Position numbers and translations under genes: made by a program. From positions 17,708,642 to 17,772,641 of the forward strand of contig CM055197.1 in assembly GCA_029224185.1 (NCBI GenBank): a stretch of 64,000 bases of DNA. Direction: 5' to 3'. The notes below the pieces were generated by a model. That model saw only the letters and a program-made list of their open reading frames with translations, had not been told where the DNA came from and did no database searches. Source of the stretch: Karalla daura. Taxonomy: Eukaryota; Chordata; Actinopteri; Chaetodontiformes; Leiognathidae. Each line of letters starts with the position of its first letter. Position 1 is the first letter of the stretch. Positions 52,469 to 64,000 of the stretch are shown here, piece after piece.

Positions 52469-55400
52469 CAACATTGTAAATGTAAAAAAAACAAAGAAAT
52501 ACCACTTATTTACATAATCACTTCGTGATATAACCTCACCAGTTGCTGGAAGTTTTTGTTTTCCCAAAAAGCACCACAACGGATCTGGTAATAATTCTGG
52601 GGAATAGCGTGGCATTTCAAGGTGCTAAACCTGCCCCGAAAGAATCTGTCTGTGTCCTCTGCTTAAATAATTAAAGCAGTAAGCATCTGAAATAAACCAT
52701 GCAGTCCCACATTTTCTTCTTCTCTCTCAGCGCCACATGCAAACATGTGAAAGTGTGTAGGCATGAAAAAGAGAAGTAAAAAAGAAACATTCCTGTCTGA
52801 GCAATCACTGTAAGCACTACATCATGTTTATTAACAGTACTAAATCAGAGACTGTGCCGCAGAGGGGAGCTACAATACTCCGGAGGAGCCTCCAGAATGA
52901 TTCCGCCTGGACGAGCACAGCATTGCACGTTTGGAGTCTGCCACAGAAGGGGTGGGAGTTTTAAAGACCAGAAATCTCATCTGTATTGCCTCTTTCCACC
53001 TTCTATTCCTCCTCTGTCTTTTCCTTCATCAAAAACACATTCATTTTAGGAATTTCCTCTCAGAGCTGAGAAGGTGAAAATATATACATAAGCATGGCTT
53101 TTCCCTTGTTCATTTGGTCTGAGTTTTTGTCCAGTTTCCCACAGGCTTGCATAGTCTTTTTATTACTGTATTATGAAAGATCAGAGTCAGTGAGGAGAAG
53201 GAAAGCGTTTGCAGAGCTCTCCACAATAAGAAAAAGCCAGAGGATTAAAATGGTGGCTCTGCTAAACTTTCTACCTCCATGCCGAGGATCTCTCTCTGCC
53301 TTTCTCGTCTCTCTCATCCACAGCTGTAGACCTCCAGGGCCCCTCGCTCTCTGTGTGGGCCGGGGGCTGCGCCCAGGACCCAGGCAGCCAGGGACAAAGT
53401 GGTAAATTCACACACATGCCCTTGTAGCCCCGCGCTTCCTGCTCTCCGGCAACTCCATTGGCCCCTAGGTTTGTAATTACCACTGTGAGCAAATGCACTC
53501 TCGCTCAGCTACAAATTGCTGATAAGCTGCTTTTCTAAAACACAGTCCTCCACTACCAGTCATTAGCAACATGATCTCATACAGTATGCCCACCCTGGTG
53601 CCTGTGAAAACACAGATTCCAAGTGTGGGGAGATTCATCATGGTTGGCTTAATGTTTGCAAATGCCAGTGATGGAAACCACTTTGTATCAAGGTCTTTGA
53701 CTTGATCTGAAAACTACATTCAGTAGATTTTCAAGGCTTACCAGCATGTACACCATTGATTACTTTGACCACTGACACTCTAAACCTGAATTCAATATGT
53801 AACAGCAAAAACCTCTGGCACAGTTTCAATCATAACCAACATCCTTAAATTAAAAGGCTTTCGATAATTCTTTACTGAAAATGACATGTTCGGCTTTTAG
53901 CGGGAACTTACTCCACTCACTGCTTCAGTGTGTATGAGGCCTCATAGGATGGAAATACATATTTATGTTAGACTTCAGAAAATGAGACATTTATGTTATA
54001 AACCATCATGACAAATAATTTACTTATGAAAGCAATGTGCATATGAACCTTCATCATCTGCATAAAAATAGCCATTGACATTCTCATGAAAAGATGCTAA
54101 AGGACTCATCACCAAGGTTTGACTGAGGCTTAAAGTATGTGCACCTGCTCTTTCATCACTCAATAAAGGATTAGATCACTGAATTTTATTCAAGGTTCAG
54201 TGCCAACATGCTCTTGATTTTTGGTTGACTATAATAACTTTGAATGCTTCCAAGTGTTGGTCACAGCCACAGACGGCTTTGATAGGATGGTGAGTTTTGT
54301 GGTTATAGAACACCTTATAGGATCTATCTTATGCAATGTGCAGGACTGGGCAGGATTTCAAGTATTTTGAAAGTCAGAGGTGTGAACAAGGTTTTGAACA
54401 CCAGTCGACTGCATATAAAAACAACTTTGAGAAACAAGGTACGTTTCTAACAGATAGGAATAATGCAGCTGATACTATCCAGTGTGGTCCCTCATAACAT
54501 CATCCAAACTATCTCAATTGAAGCATACCTCTCTTTTTATAAGACATGGGTGGGGGGGTGAAAGGTGCAAGGGAGATGAGGCGAGGCTGGGACCTGCTTG
54601 TAAGGCCTCCAGGCCGAGGGATGCCGAGTACTCTTCACCCGGGCAAAGGTTCACTCTGATCATCTGGGCCAATCTGTTCCAGACGTGGTAAATGACACAT
54701 TATTGGATCCAGACCTGACAAGGGCTTTGTGTATATTACATTACCAGACACCAGGCTCACTTAAGCTTCATTACCTACATCCCTCCTCCCCACCAAGAAA
54801 GAGAAAAAGGAGAGCAAAAGGCAAAGAGAAAGGGCTGGGTAGATCTTACCCGGAGCCATACACAGGGGGTGCTTTTTTCCTCCAAGTTAGGCTGATACTT
54901 TGCAGTCAGCTCACCATCACATAGCTTTCCTTCTCCCTCTCCTTTCCTCCTTTTTCTACTTCCCGCTGTCCGTGCTGGGAACTTGTTAAATATAACAACG
55001 CCAGAGTCCACCCTAGAACACCCAAGATGATTCTGCCCGCAGGGATTTTTGAAGAGATATTAGAAACACACCAGAGAGGTCACCGCACCCTGTCTTCCCA
55101 CACTGATGGGACTAACGGGGTGGGTTGATTCAAGAATTATGAAATAGTATGGATGCGGAAGACGTCTGCCCTTACCTTAACTTTGTTGAGACTGAGTTAA
55201 TACATTCCCTGCTGCGAGCAACTTCAATTACTTATTTGAATGAAGCTTGTCTGTGACTAATTGGTGGCCAAAACCTTCACATCGACTCTCAAATTAAAGA
55301 TCAACTCCCTAAACCGAATTAAAGCCTTCAAAGTCTATGAAGCTACTATAGAAGCTGCACTCAGAATAACATCTTAACTGCTGCGTGTTATGGTGGAAGG

Positions 55401-56864
55401 TTTCCTGTGGCTTGGATGCCTCATGGTGGGATATGTGCCATGAGCAGCTGGTGGATTTGGATAAACCTTCCATTATTTGGATGGCATACATGCAAATACC
55501 CATACCACAAATTTCTGACGTGGATCACTTGCTTAAATTTCCATTGGTGGCCTCTTTTTTAGCAAGATAGGTGTGTGTCTTTAAGTGACCATCTGTAGGA
55601 ATGCATGTAGATCCATATGCATGTGTAGGTGACACTGTGCAGGTATAAATTCCGCCGTGCCATCTGCAGGCTCAGATTCCTTTGTTAACATGTGGGCAAC
55701 GGGAAATCCCAGACAGCGGAATTTTGCGATAATATGATTTTGGTGTATAAGGCCACACCTACTGCTTTAGCGCCTCTACTGTTGTCAGAAAGATTACCCA
55801 TGATGACTTGCAGCCTATGGAATAACTCTCCGAAACTCGCAGACCACCATAGCTTTTTGACCTCCACCCACAGAGACTGTAATCACATAACAAGTGAATT
55901 TTTTTCCCCCCAAGCAGAAAGAACTGAAATGACAATCACCCTCCATGGTTACTCTGTTGCTTCAACTGCCACGGCGCGAAGGACAGAGGACGGCGCAACA
56001 CAAGTCAGACTGAAGACAAATGCACCTCCAGGAATGATAACTGAAATGTGCCCTCACAAGCCTCAGTCAAGATATATGTACCACAAGGATTACTGTTACA
56101 GTAAGAGGCCCACAGCTGTAGCTTCCTCAGTAGCCAGACAGAAGTGGAGAACCCACATCGTCTATGGTTTGCCATAGGTAAAGAACAATAATAACAGCTG
56201 TTGACCTTATGTTTGCTTTTTTATTTTTGTGCTTACATCACTTTGCTTTGTGTTTTTCATGGAATAACCCGTTATTAGGTTTGTGAAATAGTAGGTTTGT
56301 GTGAAGTCAGTCACTTAATGCCTACACTTATAATAGAGACATATACATTCTAACCTGGCATGCCTTTCAGCACTGAAAAATACTTGGAGTGTATTTATTA
56401 AACTCAACTTTGTCGTTCGTCACTTTCTACATGACATCACATATTTCTCTTTTCCTCCATCTCTCATTCATCGCTTTACTTTCTTGTTTGTTTAAACTCT
56501 GTTCATTACAGCCCACTGGTTGCAGGGGTCACTTTGATGCCAAGCACTGTGAATATACAATGGTAAGTTTGCAATTTTGTTAACATTATTGAAGAAAGAA
56601 ATCTGGCAGATTAGTCTTTTTTTTCTTTAACTGTAAAGTCCTCACACAGCAGGACAACACTTTATTTTATTTTTTTCAAAAATGTGATTTACAACACCTA
56701 AACTATGTGATTAGCACCATGTTATGTGATTAGGAAAAAAAGTTTAAAATGGTTATGCATTATTATGCTCAGATGTAATGGCAGACTAACACAACAAGTA
56801 AAAAGCTGTCTGTTTTTCTGCCCTTCACACGTTTGTCTGTGTCTGACATTATATGGGAGTATAT

Positions 56865-56868
56865 ATGT

Positions 56869-56920
<52 letters not shown>

Positions 56921-56944
56921 GTGTGTGCATGTGTGTCTGTGTGA
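56865..56944. repeat. (TG)n microsatellite, ~80 bp
   Basis: TG array with TA, CG, CA and CT interruptions toward both ends. Frames crossing it read as Cys-Val or His-Thr repeats and are artefacts. Confidence 0.97.
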
Positions 56945-58308
56945 GAGGTTAGACGGTCATGGAAGGCAGCTCGGGCTACACTGTTCCAGCTCATTAGCTG
57001 TGATTAATCGGCATGTGAGCTTTCCCATGGTCCCCTTTGCCTGGTGGAGACAGAGCTCACCTTGGAGGGCACAGGGCGTCCAGGCAGCTACACCGTCACT
57101 GTTAACACTCTGCCACAAGCAAAAGTGACTTGTGTACATTAGTCTCTTCTCGTCTCGAACAGTTTATGTATTTGCTTACATCAGCGCTGCTTCTGTGGAC
57201 ATATTCATGGACATTCACAGATTCATGTTTGTAGATAGCATCGTTGTAAATGTGAAAATGTATAGGGTTTCAATAAAAGGTTTAAATCAGATATGTATAT
57301 ATAGTGAAATAATATTCCTAACTCAAATATTTTAAATGTTCTTTTATTCAACTTCTTTATTCATGCTCTGCATGTGTATGAGCTGTGCATACTTACATAT
57401 TTAATTTATGTATAAATACTGTTCAAATAACATTTTACCAAAATGACACAAAGTACCTTCCAAATGAAATACAAAACAGTTTTCCATAAATAGGCTCTAT
57501 TGTGAACAAAGTGAATTACATATAAGGTTTGTAATAGACATTATGGCAGTTATGAAATCTTATTTTTCTCAGGTAAATCTTATTTTACATACAGTAAAAT
57601 GTGTATCATATTACCTGTTTTGTAAGGTGAGTTAATTTGTTGAACTGTTGAAAGTTTCATTGAACAACACCGACAACAAAAGACAGTTTTATGCTTTCCT
57701 GTAACAACACGTTATATTGCATGCTCATGGATTAGAACACAAGGCAACAGACAAGTAGTGTCAGTGGCTTTTATTTATTTAATTTTTTTTTATTTTAGGT
57801 TTTTATATATTTCTCCTGACTCATTCCATTTTGAAGTCCAAATTGAAGCATAATCAAACACATGATTTCAGATTTTTTAAAAACGGCAAATATTACAGGA
57901 TAGAATAAACCAGGGAACAAACCTGAGGAATTTTGTTTCAAAATATCTGACCCCCACATTCAAGCTCCAGCGATAAAACAAAGAGAAATCCAGGTTCGTT
58001 CACGCACAAATATACAGTGATGTAGGTCTCCTCAATTAAGACATAATAAATTCAGGGAAGCCTTTGTTTTTTCACTCATTGGGGAAATATGCTCTCTAAT
58101 CCTCTGATATCAGAACCATCTGTGTAAATTCATGCCCACAGAGGATGGACACTGGCTGACTGCACTTTACTGTATGTGCAGCAGCAGCAAGAAGCCTGGG
58201 ATGAACACACAGTGATTGGCTCAGGACTTTCAAAGGGGGATTTGTCTCATCTGCATTCTCCTCCTTATACTCTAACATAAATAAGTTCCCTTCTGTTAGC
58301 TCCCTGGC

Positions 58309-58350
58309 CACACACACACACACACACACATGCACACACACACGCACGCA
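58309..58350. repeat. (CA)n microsatellite, impure
   Basis: CA units with TG and CG interruptions, followed by GCATGGACGCATGGACA-type short duplications. Confidence 0.93.
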
Positions 58351-58404
58351 TTCATGCATGGACGCATGGACACACACTTACACACATTAACTGACGTGTA
58401 ATGT

Positions 58405-58438
58405 TTTTATTTTCATTGAGCTTTTATTTTCATTTAGC
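58405..58438. repeat. Tandem duplication of a 17-mer
   Basis: TTTTATTTTCATTGAGC is followed at once by TTTTATTTTCATTTAGC, differing at one base. It is likely a replication-slippage duplication. Confidence 0.9.
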
Positions 58439-58650
58439 TTTTTTAACACAAACTCATGTGGTGCTTTAAACTACTTTTCTACTAAGAAAACTAAGACAAA
58501 GGTACTTTTGCAGAAAATGTTGTAATCTTCAGAATCTTATAATGTGCCAACAGTATTGTCTCATTTCTTATTGTCCATGTGTTTCTGTTAAGTTTCCGTA
58601 ATTAAACAAACTTGAGAATTTGAAACGTGGTAGTAAGTACTGACAAGTAA

Positions 58651-58680
58651 GTTGAGAGAACAAAGGTTGAGAGAACAAAA
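58651..58680. repeat. Tandem duplication of a 15-mer
   Basis: GTTGAGAGAACAAAG is followed by GTTGAGAGAACAAAA, with one mismatch. It lies 210 bases from the 17-mer duplication. Confidence 0.9.
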
Positions 58681-59409
58681 AACAGATATAAATAAACATC
58701 AGAGTAAACAAAAATCTAAATGGCAAATAGCTCCTTTTAATCGTATGTGCATCATTTAAAAACCTATAACTTTCCAAATAGGATTCACATTTGAGCTGAA
58801 AGTCGTTACTGGCCACACTTGTCCAGAATGAGCACACGCTGAACCTTGTTTCACTTTTGTTTAAATCCACTGTTCCAAGATAATTCAGACACAAATATGC
58901 TTAAAGCTGCAGAGGTTTCTTAATTTCCTGTGTGGGCCACACGCAGCTACACAGATCTTTGGACTACACACTGCACTCTGAAGCTAAGACACAGAATCCG
59001 CTGTCATTATTTTCTCTGTAAAAATAGATTTCAGAGAGGGGCTTTGTCTCCCACTTATGAAAAGTTAACAAAATAATTAATGGATTAAATTAATACTTGT
59101 TCCTCTGTGCCCAGCAGTTTTCTGATAAATAAAATTTTTTCCCACAATCCTGAACCTGTAGAATGCCAAGAAGCCTATTTTACATATATACATAACAGGA
59201 GAGCGAAATCAAATAATCAAAGAATAATAGAAAGCAAGATTTGTTAAATAAAGAAATCCCATCCATTTTGACACTTTTTTTTCCTAATAGTTCATTGCTA
59301 AGTAACCGATGACAAATCCCCCTGACCATTACTGCCCTTACTCCCTTGTGTTTGTATTGTACAGATAAGTGAGTGAGTGACCAGCGCAGTTTGCTCGTTC
59401 CAGACACCT

Positions 59410-59740
59410 GGAGGTGAGACCAGGTCTGCGTCTTCTGTTTTGAGCCAATTAGTCAGCAATCCGTCAGCAGCGCAGCCCTGCTCGGCCTGCTGAAACCCGT
59501 CTCGCAGAAACGGACCCGGCTGCCCAATAAATGCAAAGAACGTGCTGAGAAGAGAAAAGCAGAGCAGCAGGAGAGAGGCCAAGAACCTGGAATTAAGCGG
59601 GGCCGCCTGATCCACACCAGCAGAATCACAGCCAGCCAAACAGAGCGCTCATTGTCTGTGGCAGACACCACCGAGCTCTGCTCTTTGTCGCCCCCCTCCC
59701 ACCTCCACACACACTGTCCTTCAATATTTATAGCCACAAG
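59410..59740. promoter_or_regulatory. Candidate regulatory block E (motif-based, unproven)
   Basis: Unique sequence with several CpGs, CCCAATAAATGCAAAG (POU/HOX-like) near 59523 and TTAAGCGGGG near 59592. Minus-strand frames of 94-113 codons overlap it but conflict with each other and carry no domain. It lies 300 bases from block F, and the two may be one element. Confidence 0.25.
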
Positions 59741-60039
59741 AAAGAAGCAGAGCTTATTGCATTATACAGCTTATGTTGTAGTTGCTGGGGGGAATTTTCA
59801 CTTTTAACAAATCTCCTTTTTAAGATACGAAACCGTATTTGAGTTTAGAGCAACTGTTTGCAGAAATCGGGAGCCACATGTAGTTCATGTAGTTAAAAAG
59901 TGAATCTGCCAAAGCCAAACTTTAAAGGCTTACCTCGACTGCTATGCTACGCTGGCCTAATAGGAATGGACCTTTAAATAACAATAACGCACACACGTAT
60001 AAAGACACAATGACACAACCTACACGGAGCGGCGCGCGC

Positions 60040-60440
60040 ACACATGGGCGCGAACGGAGTCAGCAGGCGGCAGCTGAATAAGGGCGCTGAATAATTCAGA
60101 AGTGGAAATGTATGATTGATGTGGGACGTTTCATTTCCACACCTTTAAAAGGTCTCTTTTAGCTACGGCACCAAACAGGCCAAGTGGTCTTTGCAGTTCA
60201 AAGCCTGGCATGGATCTGGCCTTCCTAGTCAGGCTCCCCGGGACAAGAGTGGCTTTATTCTGCGGTGGGGGCACCGGTGGCGGTGGTTGGGATTCCACAC
60301 CTGTGTTTGCTCCTTACCCAATAATTGAGAGCCGCATGCTATTTTGAGCTCGGAGCACAAAGTGCCTCACTCATGAGGAACTCGGGGTGAAGAATCTTGG
60401 CTCCTGGTTTGATGTGGCTGGAAAACCTGAAAAACCCGTG
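60040..60440. promoter_or_regulatory. Candidate regulatory block F with paired sites
   Basis: GTGGAAATG (60102-60110) and its exact reverse complement CATTTCCAC (60132-60140) flank a PBX/HOX-type TGATTGAT (60113-60120). The palindrome ACCTTT-A-AAAGGT follows at 60141-60153. The block carries CpGs, has no simple repeat, and reads like an enhancer with TEAD/TALE-type inputs. Function is inferred only. Confidence 0.35.
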
Positions 60441-63400
60441 GATCGGAGCAGCGGGGTGCAGATGCACTCAAGAGCACATGACTTTTAAAGACAAACATAT
60501 GGAATGGAAGAGCTGGTATAAGTCATTTGTGACTGTGACGTTATTACTATATTTCCTTTTATTCTGAAAGTTTACATATGTATAAATACACAGTGTGTTA
60601 AAATGATAAAAAATCAATCAACATTTAAGACTTTTAGGCTTTATGCATTAATTCATAGAGCATTATAAGGCATCATTTGCTCACATTTCCTTGCTTGATT
60701 TCAACAAAGGACAAAATGTAACAGACAAAATACTGTTTAATCTGTGTGCCTCCATCAAGTGTGTTGTGTTGTTTAATAATTTATTTCTGATGTATATTTT
60801 CAACATTTGTACAAGTATTTGCCATAATACAAGCATCTTCTCAACATCACGAGGGTCATGTTCAGGGTCCACAGAAACATAATTATATTATTACATATAA
60901 TCACATTATAGCTAATTTTACAGGCTGGATGTAGTGGCATTTATGTGTGTGACTGGTAAAGGTCTGGTAAATTTGTTTCCTTATTATATGTTCTTGTGTA
61001 GTTTATTATAGGATAATCATATTTTATAAACGCATTAACAATTTGCTTGGTTTTCAATTTTTGTTGTTGTTGCAGAAAATATCCATACTCAAACTACAAG
61101 CGCTTACAATTTATACTAAAGCAGCGTACCTGATTAAATGAGCTTCATTTTTCCACCAGAACGGAGTGAGTCAGAGCAGAATTACAACAAACGCTTTGCC
61201 AAAGCAATAAACCAAGCAAATATGAAAATGCATAGACAGGCTTAAGAAGCTGACTAAGTAAGAATAGACAAAATGGAAATGAGCAAAGAGAGGAGCCAAC
61301 GCACTGTTACTGAGCTAAGTCAGTTTAGCAGAGGGTCAGTCCAAGTGCAGAGCGAACTCCAAGTCAAAACAAACACTCACTTTGGCTTCTGATGGGACGG
61401 CGCTCTCACTTTTTCCCACAATTCCCCAGAACAGCTTAATTCACAGTCACACAAACTAGGTGGTCATGAAACTCATCACAACAAAATGTTCCAGATGTAA
61501 TTTAATTTTCACAAAAATGTCCACTTTTCTTGCCACATATGCGATGCATGTTATATATTTTCACAGAATGACAATGATAGATTTAGTGCTGTGTTTCGTG
61601 TTTCATGACAGCTCGGCTCTGCCAGTTCATAATGATATTAATAGGGAGGGTCGAAAATGTCAAAACATTCCTCAGTTGTCAGGCAACCTTGCCCTAGTTA
61701 AACCTCCAAAAAAAAGGAGGGAGATGTTGTTACCAACCAACAGAGCCCAAATGGGACCCATTTTTATTTAAAATGTTAACTGGCTGGCCAAGCTGGCTGG
61801 ATAATTTATTACCAAGAGACAGGAATTTTGACAAATCATTCAGCTCAGCAAACGCGGCTGTGGCAAAGTTCAGCAATTAGGCTCCTATATAAAGAAGGTC
61901 TACTCCTCTGCATCGGCTGTGCTGGATTTATGTGCGCTCTCCAGCTCGTAGGCAGGTTCAAAGCCCTGCGTAGGGGAGCTGGAGGTTGACACATGGGGAA
62001 TTTCACAAATATGGTGGAACACACACATTTTGTAGTAAATCTGACCTGAGAATAGTGGTCTTTTGGGGAAAGGAGGTGGTCAGTTAGGGGGAAGAGGCGG
62101 AGTGTTGAGTGAAGGCATAGCTAAATAATCAACCAGAGATCGGGGTCAACTGTTTGCAAGTCATCTGTGATATTAAAGAGGCTGAAGAAAAGAAGGGAGA
62201 GCATCGGATGACAGTGATTTTTCACAGCCTGATTGCAAAATAATAGAATTTCAAATAGCTTCTTATACGGCTCGAAAACTGCTTTAAAAATATAAACTCC
62301 TAATGCAGCGCACACATGTTAAAATTTGACTTCCAGTCAGCCAAGCTTAAACCCTCTGTCAATATTTAGCTTGCTTTTAATGGGGTGATTTTATGCTACT
62401 GTCTGACCATGATGGCCAATGAGTAGCTGCTTGCTCGGTGTCATAGTGAGGGTACCTGAGAATAGCTCTGGGTAAACCATTACACTCTGAGAGTTCACGA
62501 AGCCATTCAGGACTTTTACGCATAAAATTTTAAGATACACACACAGACGTATGAAATCGTTCCACACAGAAATAACTTTTTGTTTGATAATCTTAAAGCA
62601 TGTAAATACCATGTAGGCTGTGCAGCAACATGACCTAATAAAACATGAGTAAAAAGTTATTATACAGCTGTCGTTCTGATCTGTACAGATCTTTAATCTG
62701 GCCGCTGGGTTAATTTAACATTATGAATGTATTTGATGGTTGTTGTGGATGATTATTATGAAAGTCCAAATATTTAAAGACCCCATTAACATCCTTGCAA
62801 TGTTGTAATAATTAATTCAATGAATCAAAGGTCGAAAATAATGCTCCTTGTGATTTAAAGGTGTCTCTCTGCGCTGAATGGCCACCTGCAGATGTTTTAC
62901 AGAGTTGAAAGACCAATCCAGAGAAGCCATCGAGTTCTTAGTCAGGTGTTGATATTTTTGGCTTCCAAGACCCACTTTCTGTCCTGTATAAAAACTACTA
63001 CTCGACCACCGCCTGCTCACATTTCAGCTCCTATATCCTGATGAAGAGCAGTGTTATTTGAATATCTTCAGAGTCTCAACCTCATATTTATTTTCTCCTA
63101 ATCCCTAAGAAAAGCTGCACGGTGTAGACATCATCGCTGTTAAAGTTAGTAAAACTAGTAAAATTTAAGCAAGACGCCATATGTTTGACAATTCAGCAGC
63201 TTAATGCATGTCTGCATGTTCAATTTTACACAGTTATACTACATATATACATATGTATACACACATATGTGACCTACATAGATGTCACTAATTTTATTAT
63301 TACAATTCTATTTTTAGTTTTATTCATGATTGCAATCAGTTGAGGTTTGTGCTCAGTTTTGCCTCGGCTCAAAAACTGCAAACAAGAAGCAAGACTTTGC

Positions 63401-63599
63401 AGAGTTCTGGTCAGATCTCCGTGGGTGACTTTATTTTTTTTTTCTGCAAGCCACAGTGAGCTGTGCAAGACCGACAACCTGCCACCGCTGCAACTCCGAC
63501 AGATGCGAAAAAGAGTTTGAACTATTGTTCTTTGAACCCACAATGAACCAGAAAAAACATGCGAATGTGAACCACCTCGTGGATTCAGGAAGTAGCTCG
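60441..63599. other. Non-coding, A/T-rich stretch
   Basis: No exon recognised. TATA-like words are the only notable signals: TATATAAAG at 61885-61893 and TATAAAAA at 62987-62994. Neither is followed by a long frame. Frames of 60-103 codons look random. Confidence 0.5.
61885..61893 (+). promoter_or_regulatory. TATA-box-like element
   Basis: TATATAAAG matches the TATA consensus and is followed about 30 bases later by ordinary mixed sequence (CATCGGCTGTGCTGG). The first downstream ATG (about 61930) opens only a 19-codon frame, so any transcript would be non-coding or spliced. Weak evidence. Confidence 0.2.
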
Positions 63600-63733
63600 T
63601 TCTGTGTTTGATTTATTCACTCGCACACGGTCTGAATGTCTGCAGCCCGGTGGTCACAGCAGTGGCAGAGTCCAGCAGCTCGGATCAGTCACTCACCAGC
63701 TCCGCGCAGCAGCGATGAAGGGTGAACGTGAGC
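63600..63733 (+). other. Possible first exon of an unidentified gene (speculative)
   Basis: A CpG-containing segment with AGCTCCGCGCAGCAGCG leads to an ATG at 63716 with a purine at -3. After a few codons (M-K-G-E) a donor-like GTGAGC follows near 63729. The pattern resembles a short leader exon ending in a splice donor. No partner exon lies in the window and I do not recognise the peptide, so this may be chance. Confidence 0.15.
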
Positions 63734-64000
63734 CCTTTTAATTACTTTTGATTAGTATGTATAAATTTCTTTGCCATCAAAGTTCCACAGTGATTCAGGC
63801 TGTTTTGTCCAACAGGCGTCGGAAACGCTGGTTCAGATTTCACAGGGCAGCGTAATTTATAACTGCCTGCAGGGAAGTATTTGATAATTTTTCATCTCAG
63901 TGATGAGGCTTGTCCGCTGTGTTGTGTTGCTGAACGCCCCTGAAGCACACCGAAAATGTTTTATATATCAATTTATGCAACTGTAATATGTTGTGCCTAC
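63734..64000. other. Non-coding right edge
   Basis: Nothing recognisable. If the segment before it is a first exon, this would be the start of its intron. Confidence 0.4.

Larger units (their letters stand above)
48504..59409. other. Long non-coding stretch
   Basis: About 11 kb without a supported exon. It holds CA/TG arrays (52420, 56865, 58309) and small tandem duplications near 58405 and 58651. The block 52030-52260 has ordered, repeat-free sequence with TTTTAATTAGTG and could be regulatory. The longest frame in this part (55692-56177, 161 codons) has no recognisable domain and sits opposite another frame. Confidence 0.5.

Noticed and set aside
1..64000. CRISPR arrays, bacterial operons, phage or integrated viral genes
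   Set aside because: No spaced direct repeats, no long intronless gene clusters, and no recognisable capsid, polymerase or integrase frames.

Overview
The window reads as vertebrate nuclear DNA, most likely from a teleost fish. Only one protein-coding feature is secure. The first 268 bases hold the 3' end of a FOXC1-type forkhead gene on the + strand. The frame ends in the invariant FOXC1 tail (…YRTSGAFVYDCSKF) and carries the linker with NFHSVREMFESQRIGLNN. The forkhead DNA-binding domain lies upstream of the window. The fish assignment rests on the form of this tail, on dense (CA)n/(TG)n arrays, and on interspersed repeats whose wording I remember from many fish genomes. I cannot tell foxc1a from foxc1b here.

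Layout: 2..268 foxc1 coding tail; 269..~795 its 3' UTR with AATAAA signals; ~998..1835 a decayed tandem repeat of about 175-240 bp per unit; then roughly 62 kb with no convincing coding exon on either strand. That stretch holds many simple repeats, one 1.46 kb candidate non-autonomous DNA transposon (47041..48503), one broken fish interspersed repeat (28581..29016), a second short fish repeat fragment (41851..41932), and several unique blocks whose motif content suggests cis-regulatory elements.

Open reading frames in the gene-free part reach at most about 160 codons. They show no recognisable domain, often run through CA/TG arrays, and occur on both strands over the same bases, as expected by chance. 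In many vertebrates GMDS lies tail-to-tail just downstream of FOXC1. I looked for its most conserved segments on the minus strand by eye and found none. The gene may start beyond the window, lie at the other fish foxc1 copy, or have been missed.

The simplest biological reading is a gene-poor regulatory flank of foxc1, a transcription-factor gene used in neural crest, eye, somite and vascular development. Everything called regulatory below is inference from motif content. No conservation or chromatin data were available. I found no rRNA, tRNA, CRISPR array, phage or bacterial feature.
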